64,000 bases of DNA from Prevotella sp. (lineage in GTDB: Bacteria > Bacteroidota > Bacteroidia > Bacteroidales > Bacteroidaceae), in contig JAFZIZ010000021.1 in NCBI GenBank assembly GCA_017554145.1, forward strand, positions 1 to 64,000. The letters run 5' to 3'. The notes under the pieces were generated by a model, which was given only the letters and a program-made list of their open reading frames with translations, had not been told where the DNA came from and ran no database searches. How positions within the stretch are numbered: the stretch's first letter is position 1; the number at the start of each line of letters is the position of its first letter. Shown here piece by piece: positions 1 to 8,676 of this stretch. A program made the translations under genes and the position numbers.

Positions 1-60
1 AAAACCACAAGTAATTTTGCGTTCGATAAATTTTTGTTATTGTAAAAAATATTTTAAGAA

Positions 61-353
61 ATGAAAAGTAGATTTAATTTTTTCGTGATTATGATTGCTT
101 TCGCAATTATGAGTATGTCAATGTTGGCAGTTGCCGAGACCTACCCAGTTAATTCCAATTATAGAGATACTCCCGAACAAAATGAAATTCCTCTCCCAGT
201 GATTTCTCACTTTCCACATTCGTTGTCTATTTGGATAACAGCATCAGGCTGATTTTTGATAATCCAAATGAGCTTGAAATTGCTTGTTGCATATTCAACG
301 GTGATGACAACCATGTATTGCATGGTTCTTTCAGGAATCTCGTTCTTTCTTAA
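61..353 (+). pseudogene. Frameshifted small secreted protein, DUF3244-like
   Basis: The ATG at 61 opens a signal peptide (about residues 1-25, ending AVA-E) followed by a Pro-rich stretch with EIPLPVISHFP, and the frame stops at 250-252. A second frame, open from 210 to a TAA at 351-353, carries on with FVVYLDNSIRLIFDNP and then alternating beta-strand residues (IFNGDDNHVLHGSF). Joined, the two frames give about 97 residues resembling the small secreted DUF3244-type proteins of Bacteroidetes, so one frameshift near 205-220 probably broke the gene. The family match is by eye. The alternative is a genuine 63-residue protein with unrelated downstream sequence. Confidence 0.45.
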
Positions 354-653
354 TCTAAACTCATTGTCATCAGATCAATAATGTTACAAGTATCCTATGA
401 CAAAGACACATGAGTATACGTTTGAGGTTGAGCAAAAGAAATGCAGGACAATTTTTTAATACGTTAAATACTGGTAAATCTTGCTTGAATTATCAAATTA
501 TTGTACTTAAAACTTGGGCCAATGAACAATTCTAGTTCAGTTCATAATCCCTTGGTGGGCTGAACAACAACCGCAATATCTTAGATATTCAAAAGGGGAA
601 ATACATAAACGCAATATTAACTTAATTATCAACACAATTAACCGCTTTTAGAT
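354..653. other. Intergenic region upstream of precursor A
   Basis: No open reading frame with coding character was seen here. A TAnnTTTG-type -7 element (TACGTTTG) lies at 417-424 on the + strand, but there is no matching -33 TTTG 19 bases upstream, so it is only a weak promoter candidate for precursor A at 654. The last 50 bases are A-rich, as is usual before Bacteroidetes start codons. Confidence 0.4.
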
Positions 654-872
654 ATGAAATTATTAGAAAATCCTCGAAAAGAGTTTATCCTAAATAATGA
701 TGAAATGATTTCAATTTTAGGAGGAGAGAATTTCAGTTGTCCTAAAACCTACAAAGATGGAGGCCTCTTCGGCGGAGACTTCTGTTCTGAGAATTACGAT
801 GAAAGTGGCAATTGCAACGGTGCTAATAATTATTGTGGCAATTATCATTCTTGCCCATTTAAATATGGATAA
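654..872 (+). CDS. Double-glycine RiPP precursor peptide A
   Basis: This 72-residue peptide has a leader of about 25 residues with the pattern 'EFILNNDEMISILGG', typical of double-Gly leaders cut by C39 peptidases. The core starts at ENFSC and holds five cysteines (in SCP, DFCS, GNC, NYCG and HSCP) among Gly, Asn and Tyr residues. A radical SAM-SPASM maturase follows at 1264 and a C39 exporter at 5547. The form fits the Bacteroidales GG-leader natural-product precursors processed by radical SAM enzymes. The expected product is a cross-linked, exported peptide; neither cross-link type nor activity can be read from the sequence. The odd number of Cys means at least one is unpaired or modified differently. 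Confidence 0.8.
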   Translation: MKLLENPRKEFILNNDEMISILGGENFSCPKTYKDGGLFGGDFCSENYDESGNCNGANNYCGNYHSCPFKYG

Positions 873-1013
873 AGTATCGAATACTAGTGGGGCGGCTGTA
901 GGACTCAGAAATGTTATTATGTAAATCGCATGCTGAAAGTCTTATTCTTTTTTTGATGTGATAGAACTTAAACAAAAACCTGAGTTTTGCAACACCTCCA
1001 CTATATAGGAAAC

Positions 1014-1071
1014 TGTGTAGGGCGAGTTGGACAGTTTAAACATATATTAAATGCTATATTTGCCCTACACA
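1014..1071 (+). promoter_or_regulatory. Possible promoter/operator before maturase A
   Basis: The 391-base gap between precursor A and maturase A (873-1263) holds no convincing gene. It contains a perfect 10-base inverted repeat, TGTGTAGGGC at 1014-1023 and GCCCTACACA at 1062-1071. It also has a consensus Bacteroidetes -7 element, TATATTTG, at 1055-1062, whose last base is the first base of the right arm. There is no good -33 at the standard 19-base spacing. The arrangement suggests a regulated promoter of its own for the maturase gene, with transcription starting near 1069. Confidence 0.35.
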
Positions 1072-1263
1072 TGTTTTGCTGAAAATACAAGCGTATTCTC
1101 GTTGTATTTGTTCTTTTTTGAGCGTTGCTATTTAATTGTACCGAGATCTCTTAGTTGAATTCTCTTGATTATATAGGTACTCGTTGCACAACATAAGGTT
1201 ATAGTGATGGTATCTAATGTATCTTCTTTGTAGTATAACCATATCTTTAAAAACCGACATTAA

Positions 1264-2550
1264 ATGAAGTGGTCAAAATATAATTATATGTTCCAGTCTG
1301 GGGATAAATATTTCTTGTACAATTCATTATCAAATAGCTTAGCTGAGCTTGAAAATCATGAATTTTACATGCTTAAATCTAAAAAGGATAGCATCTCTGA
1401 TCTCAACTCAAGCAATAGTGAACTTTTCAATAGTCTTAGGCAAATGAAAGCCATCGTTGAAAACGACAAAGATGAAATTAATAAAATAAAATACATTAAT
1501 TCATTAAGGAGGGTTAACAACAGAAGATTAATTTTAACGATCAATCCAACACTAGCTTGTAATTTTAAATGCTCATATTGCTTTGAGAAACAACACCCAT
1601 CAATATTCATGAGTGATTCAATAGAAGAAAAAATCATAAATTTTATCAAAAGAAATAAGGAAGCTGAAGCTCTTGATATTACTTGGTTTGGAGGCGAGCC
1701 ATTGCTTGCATTCGATAGAATCGAGTCATTAACTAATAAATTCCAATCATTAAATCTTAAATATAAAGCACATATTATCACAAATGGATATTTGCTTACT
1801 AGTGATGTGTGCTCTAGATTAGATAATTTGTCAATATCTTCAGTTCAGATTACGATTGATGGTCTTGAATCAACACATAATTCACGGAGATATCTGAAAT
1901 CTGGTGCCCCCACATTCTCAAAGATTGTTGACAATATTGACACATTGAAGCAAATAAATCCTGCTATTGAAGTAACGGTAAGGGTTAACATCGACCGGAA
2001 TAACAAAGATGATTTTATAAAATTGTATAAGATGTTTAATAGTAAACAATACAAGAATTTTTCGATTTCATTGGCCTTTGTTCAGAATTTATCTGGGGAC
2101 GTGAGATGTGAAAACATCATGGAGCGAACTGAACAATCGGATTTTGTAATGAATTTATATCAATCTTATGGCTTAGATTTCTCTTTTATTTATCCGCGAC
2201 ATGAACGATACGAATGTGCAATCAGAAATAAAAATTCATTGGTTATTGGACCGGAAGGTGAGTTATATAAATGTTGGAATGATGTTGGAGATGTAACAAA
2301 AATAGTGGGAAATATTGATGGTGCAATTGCAAATCAAGATTTGTTGCTGCGTTATTTGGTAGGTGCCGATCCTTTTGAGGACCCCAAATGCAAATCGTGT
2401 ATACTTTTGCCAGTGTGCGGAGGAGGATGCCCTTATTTACGAATTAAAAATGAATTTGAAGATAAAGATGTCAATTCCTGTCCATTAATAAAAGACAACT
2501 TAAATGAATTCTTGTTTGCACGTGCATTATTTAAAACCCTAAGTAAATAA
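1264..2550 (+). CDS. Radical SAM/SPASM peptide maturase A
   Basis: This 428-residue enzyme would use S-adenosylmethionine and Fe-S clusters to modify precursor A. The N-terminus (MKWSKYNYMF...) is the recognition-type region seen in Bacteroidales peptide maturases. The radical SAM cluster motif is CNFKCSYC (Cys 99, 103, 106), followed by FGGEP near residue 140. The C-terminal SPASM domain has CAIRNK, LYKCWND, then CKSCILLPVCGGGC (CxxCx5CxxxC) and a final SCP, enough for two auxiliary clusters. It lies 391 bases after precursor A and 22 bases before the barrel gene. The family is clear. Whether it makes thioether, C-C or other links is not visible. Confidence 0.9.
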   Translation: MKWSKYNYMFQSGDKYFLYNSLSNSLAELENHEFYMLKSKKDSISDLNSSNSELFNSLRQMKAIVENDKDEINKIKYINSLRRVNNRRLILTINPTLACNFKCSYCFEKQHPSIFMSDSIEEKIINFIKRNKEAEALDITWFGGEPLLAFDRIESLTNKFQSLNLKYKAHIITNGYLLTSDVCSRLDNLSISSVQITIDGLESTHNSRRYLKSGAPTFSKIVDNIDTLKQINPAIEVTVRVNIDRNNKDDFIKLYKMFNSKQYKNFSISLAFVQNLSGDVRCENIMERTEQSDFVMNLYQSYGLDFSFIYPRHERYECAIRNKNSLVIGPEGELYKCWNDVGDVTKIVGNIDGAIANQDLLLRYLVGADPFEDPKCKSCILLPVCGGGCPYLRIKNEFEDKDVNSCPLIKDNLNEFLFARALFKTLSK

Positions 2551-2572
2551 TTCCATAAAGACTGTTTTTAAT

Positions 2573-5464
2573 ATGAGTCAGAGACATATATTGGTTATGT
2601 TGATGGCTATTATTTATATATGCTCATCAGCTACACAAAAAAGTCAGACCTCATTTCGGTTAACGGGCCAAGTTCTTGACCAGTTGACTCATGTTCAGAT
2701 ACCAGGTAGCAAAGTGGAAATCATGAAACTGAGTGACAGTACAATCATTGATTCCACTGATGCTACAACGAAAATTGTCAGTGGTAATGAAAGCAGAGTA
2801 GAATCAACATTCACATTGAGAATACCCCGTATTGAAGGTGATTACATTCTTCGCGTCAGTCTGAATGGATATGAAACTTATTATGAACAGCTGACTCTTG
2901 ATCACTTTTATAGCCGCGAAACTCATCGCGATCTAGGCAATATCTATCTGAAGAAGGAGAGAAACGTAAATCTCGACGAAGTTACCGTCACTGCCTCGAA
3001 AGTGAAATTCTACAATCGCGGCGACACTCTTGTTTATAATGCCGATGCTTTCCAACTGTCTGAAGGCTCGATGCTCGATGCACTCATCAAGCAGTTGCCA
3101 GGAACCGAACTCACCAAGGACGGACGCATCTTTGTGAATGGCAAGTTCGTGGAAAGTCTGCTGCTTAATGGTAAAGACTTTTTGGGCAATGATAACCAGT
3201 TGATATTAAATGAACTGCCGTCCTACATGGTAAAGCATGTGAAAGTATATGACAAATTGGGTGAAGATAGTCAGTTCCTTGGCCGCCAAATGGAAGGGGA
3301 CAAAAAATTTGTGATGGACGTGCAGCTCAAGCGGCAATATAACGTGGGATGGACAACCTATGCGGAGGTCGGTTATGGTTCAGAGAATCGTTATATGGGG
3401 CGCCTGTTTGCTCTGCGGTTCAGCGACAACTCGCGTTTGGCCATTTATGGCAACGCCAATAACCTGAACGACAAACAAAAACCTGGAGAATCGGACGATT
3501 GGTCACCATCAGATCTCGTGAACGGTCTCACCGAGCAGCAAATGGGCGGCATTGACTATCTGGTGGAAGAACGCAACGGTCACTACAAACTTAACGGCAA
3601 TGTGCAGTTAAGCCATGCCATCAACATGACAAAAAGTAACACCAACCGCACCAATTTCCTCACAGGAGGAGACACCTATGAACGCGTCATCCAATCGAAC
3701 AGAAATCGTGATTTTACTGTCAATACAATGCACAATTTTTACTTCCAATGGAAATATGCCAATTTAACGATTAAGCCAAGCCTAAAATACAATCACAACA
3801 ATCAAAACAGCGACTATTCTTCCTTATCACTGAACAGAAGTTTATCGGATTTTGACATTGGTTGTATCGACAGCATCTATGCACCCACTCTGCCGACAGG
3901 CATTCTGGAATCGACCATTAACCGGAATATGCGCAACACACTTACTCGAGGAAATGTTCTTGAGACTTCAGTTTCGGCTCAGTCGGTTATCAAGTTCAAG
4001 CGTTCCCCCGACCACATTACCTTATATGCCGATTTTTCATATCGTAGTGCCGCCAACTACCAGTTTGGTCGCAATTCGGTGGAATATTTTGCCGATGGAC
4101 AAGTGATATCAATGGATTTCCGAAACCAGTATTTCGACAATATGCCCGACCGAGGTTACGGTTTGACAGGTAAAGTAGCCTATACCTATCAGTTCCTGAG
4201 TGGCCCGTTCATCACCTTCAGTTACAAATACGAGAGGCGTTATGCACGCAACCACTCATACCTCTACCGATTGGACTGGCTGCCAGATTGGGGCATCGGT
4301 ACAACACATGAAGCCGGAGAGCTGCCACCGTCTGATTTATACGAGCAAGTAATAGACGCCACTAACAGTTATGGCAGTAGACAAACCGATAATCGACACA
4401 CATTCGAACCTTTCCTGGTATGGAGCCATAACAACTGGAGCGGGCAGGTGGTGCTCCCGTTATCAGTGCTGAGACGCACGTTGCATTATAGGCGTGGGAG
4501 TATGGACACAACTATAACTAAATGCAATATCCTGCCAAATGTTTACAGTACATTTGTAAATTGGAAGAGTGCAGATAAACGTTATAATTTCGAAATCATG
4601 TATGGTCTGGATACAAAGGTTCCTGATTTGAACCTTTTTGTGGACTTTAAAGACACATCTGACCCGTTGAATATCAGAGAAGGCAATGCCAATTTAAGGC
4701 CGTCTTATGAACACAGTATAACATCAAGTTTTACTCGAATCTATCCTGCGCTGAGGCTGATGTGGAGTTCCCAACTTCACCTTGACATCACTCAAGATGC
4801 CATTGCCATGGGATACACCTATGACAAAACAACCGGTTGCAGGATTTATCGACCGGATAACGTGAACGGCAATTGGCGGGGCAATCTGTCACTGGGCATC
4901 GGTGGCGCCGTTGACAAGAAAAAACGAATAAATGCCAAAGTACTGCTTGCCGCTGAATATCAACGTTACGTTGACCTGATTGGAATTAATGGCCAATGTG
5001 CCAACAGAAGCGTTGTTAATAACTTGGGATTTACCGAGATGCTGCAACTAAATTATCTGTTAGGTCAGTCTACCATCGGCATTAAGTCGAGCGGGACTTG
5101 GGGAAGTGTGACGAGTGACCGCGATGACTTCACTACACTAAATGTAGCAGATTTTAACTATGGACTTACCGCTCAACTGCAGTTACCATGGCAGTTGCAC
5201 CTCGGCACCGATTTGACTATGTACAGCCGCCGCGGTTATGCCGATGAAAAAATGAACACCAATGACCTGGTATGGAACGCGCGGCTCTCGCGGTCGTTCC
5301 TTCGGGGGCAACTAAACATTATACTTGACGGATTTGACATTTTGGGAAGGCTCAGCAATATCACTCGCACGATGAATTCGCAATCAATTACCGAAGTGCG
5401 CACCAACGTAATTCCCCGCTATGTGCTTCTACACATCTCCTATCGCTTTCACTCTGCACGTTAG
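2573..5464 (+). CDS. Outer-membrane beta-barrel protein A of the RiPP cluster
   Basis: This 963-residue protein has a signal peptide (about residues 1-21). A carboxypeptidase-regulatory-like beta-sandwich follows at about 25-135 (FRLTGQVLDQLTHVQIPGSKVE), then a plug-like region near 140-235 (NLDEVTVTASKVKFYNRGDTL, LPGTELTKDGRIFVNG). The rest is a long barrel rich in alternating aromatic residues. It resembles TonB-dependent receptor relatives of the 'outer membrane beta-barrel' type rather than SusC. Placed 22 bases after maturase A and followed by the exporter genes, it could carry the finished peptide across the outer membrane, take it back up, or sense it. The direction of transport is not shown by the sequence. 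Confidence 0.8.
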   Translation: MSQRHILVMLMAIIYICSSATQKSQTSFRLTGQVLDQLTHVQIPGSKVEIMKLSDSTIIDSTDATTKIVSGNESRVESTFTLRIPRIEGDYILRVSLNGYETYYEQLTLDHFYSRETHRDLGNIYLKKERNVNLDEVTVTASKVKFYNRGDTLVYNADAFQLSEGSMLDALIKQLPGTELTKDGRIFVNGKFVESLLLNGKDFLGNDNQLILNELPSYMVKHVKVYDKLGEDSQFLGRQMEGDKKFVMDVQLKRQYNVGWTTYAEVGYGSENRYMGRLFALRFSDNSRLAIYGNANNLNDKQKPGESDDWSPSDLVNGLTEQQMGGIDYLVEERNGHYKLNGNVQLSHAINMTKSNTNRTNFLTGGDTYERVIQSNRNRDFTVNTMHNFYFQWKYANLTIKPSLKYNHNNQNSDYSSLSLNRSLSDFDIGCIDSIYAPTLPTGILESTINRNMRNTLTRGNVLETSVSAQSVIKFKRSPDHITLYADFSYRSAANYQFGRNSVEYFADGQVISMDFRNQYFDNMPDRGYGLTGKVAYTYQFLSGPFITFSYKYERRYARNHSYLYRLDWLPDWGIGTTHEAGELPPSDLYEQVIDATNSYGSRQTDNRHTFEPFLVWSHNNWSGQVVLPLSVLRRTLHYRRGSMDTTITKCNILPNVYSTFVNWKSADKRYNFEIMYGLDTKVPDLNLFVDFKDTSDPLNIREGNANLRPSYEHSITSSFTRIYPALRLMWSSQLHLDITQDAIAMGYTYDKTTGCRIYRPDNVNGNWRGNLSLGIGGAVDKKKRINAKVLLAAEYQRYVDLIGINGQCANRSVVNNLGFTEMLQLNYLLGQSTIGIKSSGTWGSVTSDRDDFTTLNVADFNYGLTAQLQLPWQLHLGTDLTMYSRRGYADEKMNTNDLVWNARLSRSFLRGQLNIILDGFDILGRLSNITRTMNSQSITEVRTNVIPRYVLLHISYRFHSAR

Positions 5465-5546
5465 AGAACTAAAACGCACAGGCTTTTAGTTAATATCTTA
5501 ATACTAATTCTCATACGAGCACATAATATGACAGAATAATTTCGTT

Positions 5547-7748
5547 ATGAAGAGGACTCATTATTATCAAATGGACGCAATGGATTGTGGAGCAGCTTCA
5601 CTTCAGATTGTTGCTTCGCATTATGGCAGGCTTATCTCTCAAAAACACTTGCGAGAACTCTGCCATATTACGCGCAATGGAGTCTCTCTGCTGGGAATTA
5701 GCGATGCTGCAGAAGCAATCGGTTTTCGGACAATTGGTGTAAAGATTTCATGGCAACAATTAATTGAGGATGCTACGTTACCATGTATAATCCATTGGAA
5801 TCAGAGACATTTTGTTGTTGTGTTAGAAGTCCAAAAAAAGAAGCATAAGACAATTGTAGTTGTTTCTGATCCTGCAGAAGGAATTCTTAAGTATGATGAA
5901 GAGGCTTTCAGGAAGGCATGGCTTCAAATTGACGGAAATGACGGGAATCATCTTGGAGCCGCATTGCTCCTTGCGCCCAAGCCTGAGTTTTTTGAACAGG
6001 ATGCTGATAAAAAAGATAAAGTCAGCCTATGGGATTTGTTGGCATATATCCGTCCTTACGGAAAATACATCTTCTATATCGCCTTTGCCCTGTTGTCCGC
6101 GAGTCTGATTAGCTTGGTTTTCCCATTCTTGACTCAAGCTATTGTAGATACTGGTATACAAACAAAAAATGTTTCGTTCATATTTATCATCTTGATTGCC
6201 CAACTGCTATTAACGTTGGGACAAATGTCCAACAATATCATTCGCAGTTGGCTGATGCTTCATGTGACAACCCGCATTGGTATAACATATATATCAGATT
6301 TCATCGGAAAAATGATGCGTTTACCCATCGCATTTTTTGACTCGAAGAATATAGGAGATATTTTACAACGCATAAAGGATTTCAACCGTGTGCAAACATT
6401 TTTAACCGGGACTTTAATCAGCACCACGATGTCGCTGATAACCTTTATTATTTATACTATTGTCATGGCGACCTATAATGGGAAGGTATTAGCGACATTC
6501 CTGGTCGGCAGCTTATTGTACGTAGTATGGGTTCAAGTCTTCATGAAACGTCGCCGCAAATTGGATTATATGCAGTTTCAAGAAATGTCCAACAACCAGA
6601 GTAACCTTATTCAGTTGGTTAACGGCATGCAAGAAATCAAATTGAACAACTGTGAAAAGGCAAAAAGGTGGGAATGGGAAGAAATCCAGGCAAGACTATT
6701 TAGGATCAGCTCAAAGAGTCTTACCCTTGGACAGATTCAAAACAATGGTGGTGGGTTCATTGATGAAGTTAAGAATATAACCATATCGTTCCTGTCTGCG
6801 CTTGCTGTCATTAACGGCAATATGACGATCGGAGAAATGATGGCTCTGCAATACATTATTGGACAATTAAATGCGCCATTATATCAGTTCATTGGATTTA
6901 TGCAGTCGTTGCAGGATGCAAAAATGAGTGTTGAACGCATGGGAGAAGTCACTGGTAAAGATAATGAGGAAAGTCCAGATAGGGACTATCTCAATGACAT
7001 ACCTCAATCTGCTGATATAGAATTGAAAAATGTGGTTTTTCAATATGACGGTCCCCGCTCATCTAAGGTTCTCAACAACCTGTCTTTGGTTATACCTGGT
7101 GGTAAAATTACCGCCATTGTAGGCGTGAGCGGTAGCGGGAAAACGACCTTACTCAAAATGTTGCTTGGTTTCTATCCTCCGGCTTCAGGAGAAATCCTGT
7201 TAGGAAATCAACAATTAGACCGCTTTCGAATGAGCAATTGGAGAGCTGCTTGTGGTGTGGTCATGCAGGATGGTTTTATCTTCAGTGATACCATCGAAAA
7301 AAATATTTCGATTTCAAATGATGAATCCGATCATCAAAGGGTATTAGAAGCGGCGAAAAAGGCTTGTGTACATGACTTTGTCGAATCTTTACCAACTGGG
7401 TATCACACTAAGATTGGGGCTGATGGGCATGGATTAAGTTCAGGACAAAAACAACGCATCTTGATAGCTCGTGCAATCTACAAAGATGCAAGTTATATCA
7501 TCCTTGATGAGGCAACTAATTCATTGGATGCCAATAATGAGAAAGAGATTATTAAGAATCTCAACGAGTTCTTTGTGGGAAAGACTGTGATTATTGTCGC
7601 TCATCGGTTAAGCACAGTTCAGAATGCAGACAACATTGTTGTCTTGGAGAAAGGCTCAGTGATTGAACAAGGCTCTCATCAAGAGCTGGTTTCCTCACAT
7701 GGGGCGTACTATAACTTAGTAAAGAACCAATTAAACTTAGGCAACTAA
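5547..7748 (+). CDS. Peptidase-containing ABC exporter (C39 domain)
   Basis: This 733-residue bacteriocin-type exporter removes double-Gly leaders and transports the core peptide across the inner membrane. The N-terminal C39 peptidase has Gln8, catalytic Cys14 (DAMDCGAAS), His88 (QRHFVVV) and Asp108 (SDPAEG). A six-helix membrane domain follows (about 165-440). The ATPase has Walker A GVSGSGKTT (near 525), signature LSSGQKQR (near 628), Walker B YIILDEAT (near 652) and the H-loop VAHRLS (near 682). It is the only exporter in the locus, so it probably serves both precursors. The short fusion-like protein starts 2 bases after its stop. Confidence 0.93.
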   Translation: MKRTHYYQMDAMDCGAASLQIVASHYGRLISQKHLRELCHITRNGVSLLGISDAAEAIGFRTIGVKISWQQLIEDATLPCIIHWNQRHFVVVLEVQKKKHKTIVVVSDPAEGILKYDEEAFRKAWLQIDGNDGNHLGAALLLAPKPEFFEQDADKKDKVSLWDLLAYIRPYGKYIFYIAFALLSASLISLVFPFLTQAIVDTGIQTKNVSFIFIILIAQLLLTLGQMSNNIIRSWLMLHVTTRIGITYISDFIGKMMRLPIAFFDSKNIGDILQRIKDFNRVQTFLTGTLISTTMSLITFIIYTIVMATYNGKVLATFLVGSLLYVVWVQVFMKRRRKLDYMQFQEMSNNQSNLIQLVNGMQEIKLNNCEKAKRWEWEEIQARLFRISSKSLTLGQIQNNGGGFIDEVKNITISFLSALAVINGNMTIGEMMALQYIIGQLNAPLYQFIGFMQSLQDAKMSVERMGEVTGKDNEESPDRDYLNDIPQSADIELKNVVFQYDGPRSSKVLNNLSLVIPGGKITAIVGVSGSGKTTLLKMLLGFYPPASGEILLGNQQLDRFRMSNWRAACGVVMQDGFIFSDTIEKNISISNDESDHQRVLEAAKKACVHDFVESLPTGYHTKIGADGHGLSSGQKQRILIARAIYKDASYIILDEATNSLDANNEKEIIKNLNEFFVGKTVIIVAHRLSTVQNADNIVVLEKGSVIEQGSHQELVSSHGAYYNLVKNQLNLGN

Positions 7749-7750
7749 TT

Positions 7751-8257
7751 ATGCCAAACTCAATACATAATGATATGTGGAAAGAACCCGACGAATTCAT
7801 TGGGAGAGTACCCAAATGGATTACGCACTGGGGAATTTACAGTACATTTATCCTGATGCTGCTATTAATCACAATAGGTTGTTTCATTCCATATCAAGAG
7901 AAACTGACCGTTGAAGTCATTAGTGAGCTTAGGGATAATGGCGAATATAAAACTGTTGCATATACTTCTCCATACAATTATGGAAGAATTCACCGGAATC
8001 AAACAGTAGTCATTAATCTCAATGAATATCCAAGCAATTGTTACGGATCCTTTATTGGAAGAATAATTAATAAATCATCTTTTCAAAAAGGAAACAATTA
8101 TGAAATCACCATTGATTGTGATTTCCAAAAGGCACATGACAATGATGAACAACCATTAAAGATATTATCAGGATCTGGTGTTATTGTTCTCAATGAGCAA
8201 CCATTTATTGTTCACTTGTTTCCAATACTCAGAACTATAATTATGGTAGGTACATAA
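7751..8257 (+). CDS. Short membrane-fusion (HlyD)-like protein
   Basis: This 168-residue protein has a cytoplasmic N-terminus, one membrane helix (about 25-46) and a small extracytoplasmic beta-rich domain. It starts 2 bases after the exporter, the usual place for an HlyD-type adaptor, and the N-terminal layout fits that family. It is about half the usual length or less and lacks a visible coiled-coil hairpin and a clear lipoyl motif. It may therefore be a minimal adaptor that contacts an outer-membrane partner without a long periplasmic tube, or a remnant of a longer gene. The assignment rests on position and topology. Confidence 0.55.
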   Translation: MPNSIHNDMWKEPDEFIGRVPKWITHWGIYSTFILMLLLITIGCFIPYQEKLTVEVISELRDNGEYKTVAYTSPYNYGRIHRNQTVVINLNEYPSNCYGSFIGRIINKSSFQKGNNYEITIDCDFQKAHDNDEQPLKILSGSGVIVLNEQPFIVHLFPILRTIIMVGT

Positions 8258-8385
8258 TGGCCAATATGTAATATCGAACTTCAATATGATTCCGGAATAA
8301 TCGAGACAGACCTACCTGTATAAAAGGAGCGAAAGCCGAAAAGCTATCACAAAGAGTAGGCATAACAATTTCAATAAAAGCAATT

Positions 8386-8577
8386 ATGAGCAAAAAAGAA
8401 ATGTTCACAAAATTGACGAAGGACGAGGCAGGCAAATTGCATGGAGGGTTTTCAATCCAGCCTTTTATTGTAGAGGCGAATAATCGATCCACAAACGTAA
8501 ACTGTACTTATAACGGTAGTGATGACAAGAACTATAATTGCAAATGTTCTTGTGGTTCAAATCCTGGTAATTTGTAA
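8386..8577 (+). CDS. Double-glycine RiPP precursor peptide B
   Basis: This 63-residue peptide has a leader of about 21 residues ending in 'DEAGKLHGG', a clear double-Gly processing site. The core starts FSIQPFIV and has four cysteines, three of them packed as CKCSC near the C-terminus (NYNCKCSCGSN). Both cores are rich in Asn and Cys but do not align, so the two peptides are different substrates rather than recent duplicates. A strong terminator and then maturase B follow, and the exporter genes are just upstream. The products and activity are unknown. Confidence 0.75.
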   Translation: MSKKEMFTKLTKDEAGKLHGGFSIQPFIVEANNRSTNVNCTYNGSDDKNYNCKCSCGSNPGNL

Positions 8578-8621
8578 CACTTGTCTAAGAACCATTGTTT
8601 TTTAACAATTGCTAATCGCGA

Positions 8622-8668
8622 GGAGGCTGGTTAGCTGATAATAGTTAATCAGCCATCTCTTTTTTTTG
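8622..8668 (+). terminator. Rho-independent terminator between precursor B and maturase B
   Basis: GGCTGGTTAGC (8625-8635) pairs with GTTAATCAGCC (8644-8654), an 11-base stem with two G-U pairs and an 8-base loop. It is followed within four bases by a T-rich tract (TCTCTTTTTTTT). It ends 8 bases before the maturase B start, so that gene needs read-through or reinitiation. This would give far more precursor than enzyme transcript. Confidence 0.75.
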
Positions 8669-8676
8669 AGAAGAAT

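Noticed and set aside
1845..2054. Minus-strand frames inside maturase A and other RiPP genes
   Set aside because: They are shadows of clearly assigned genes on the + strand.
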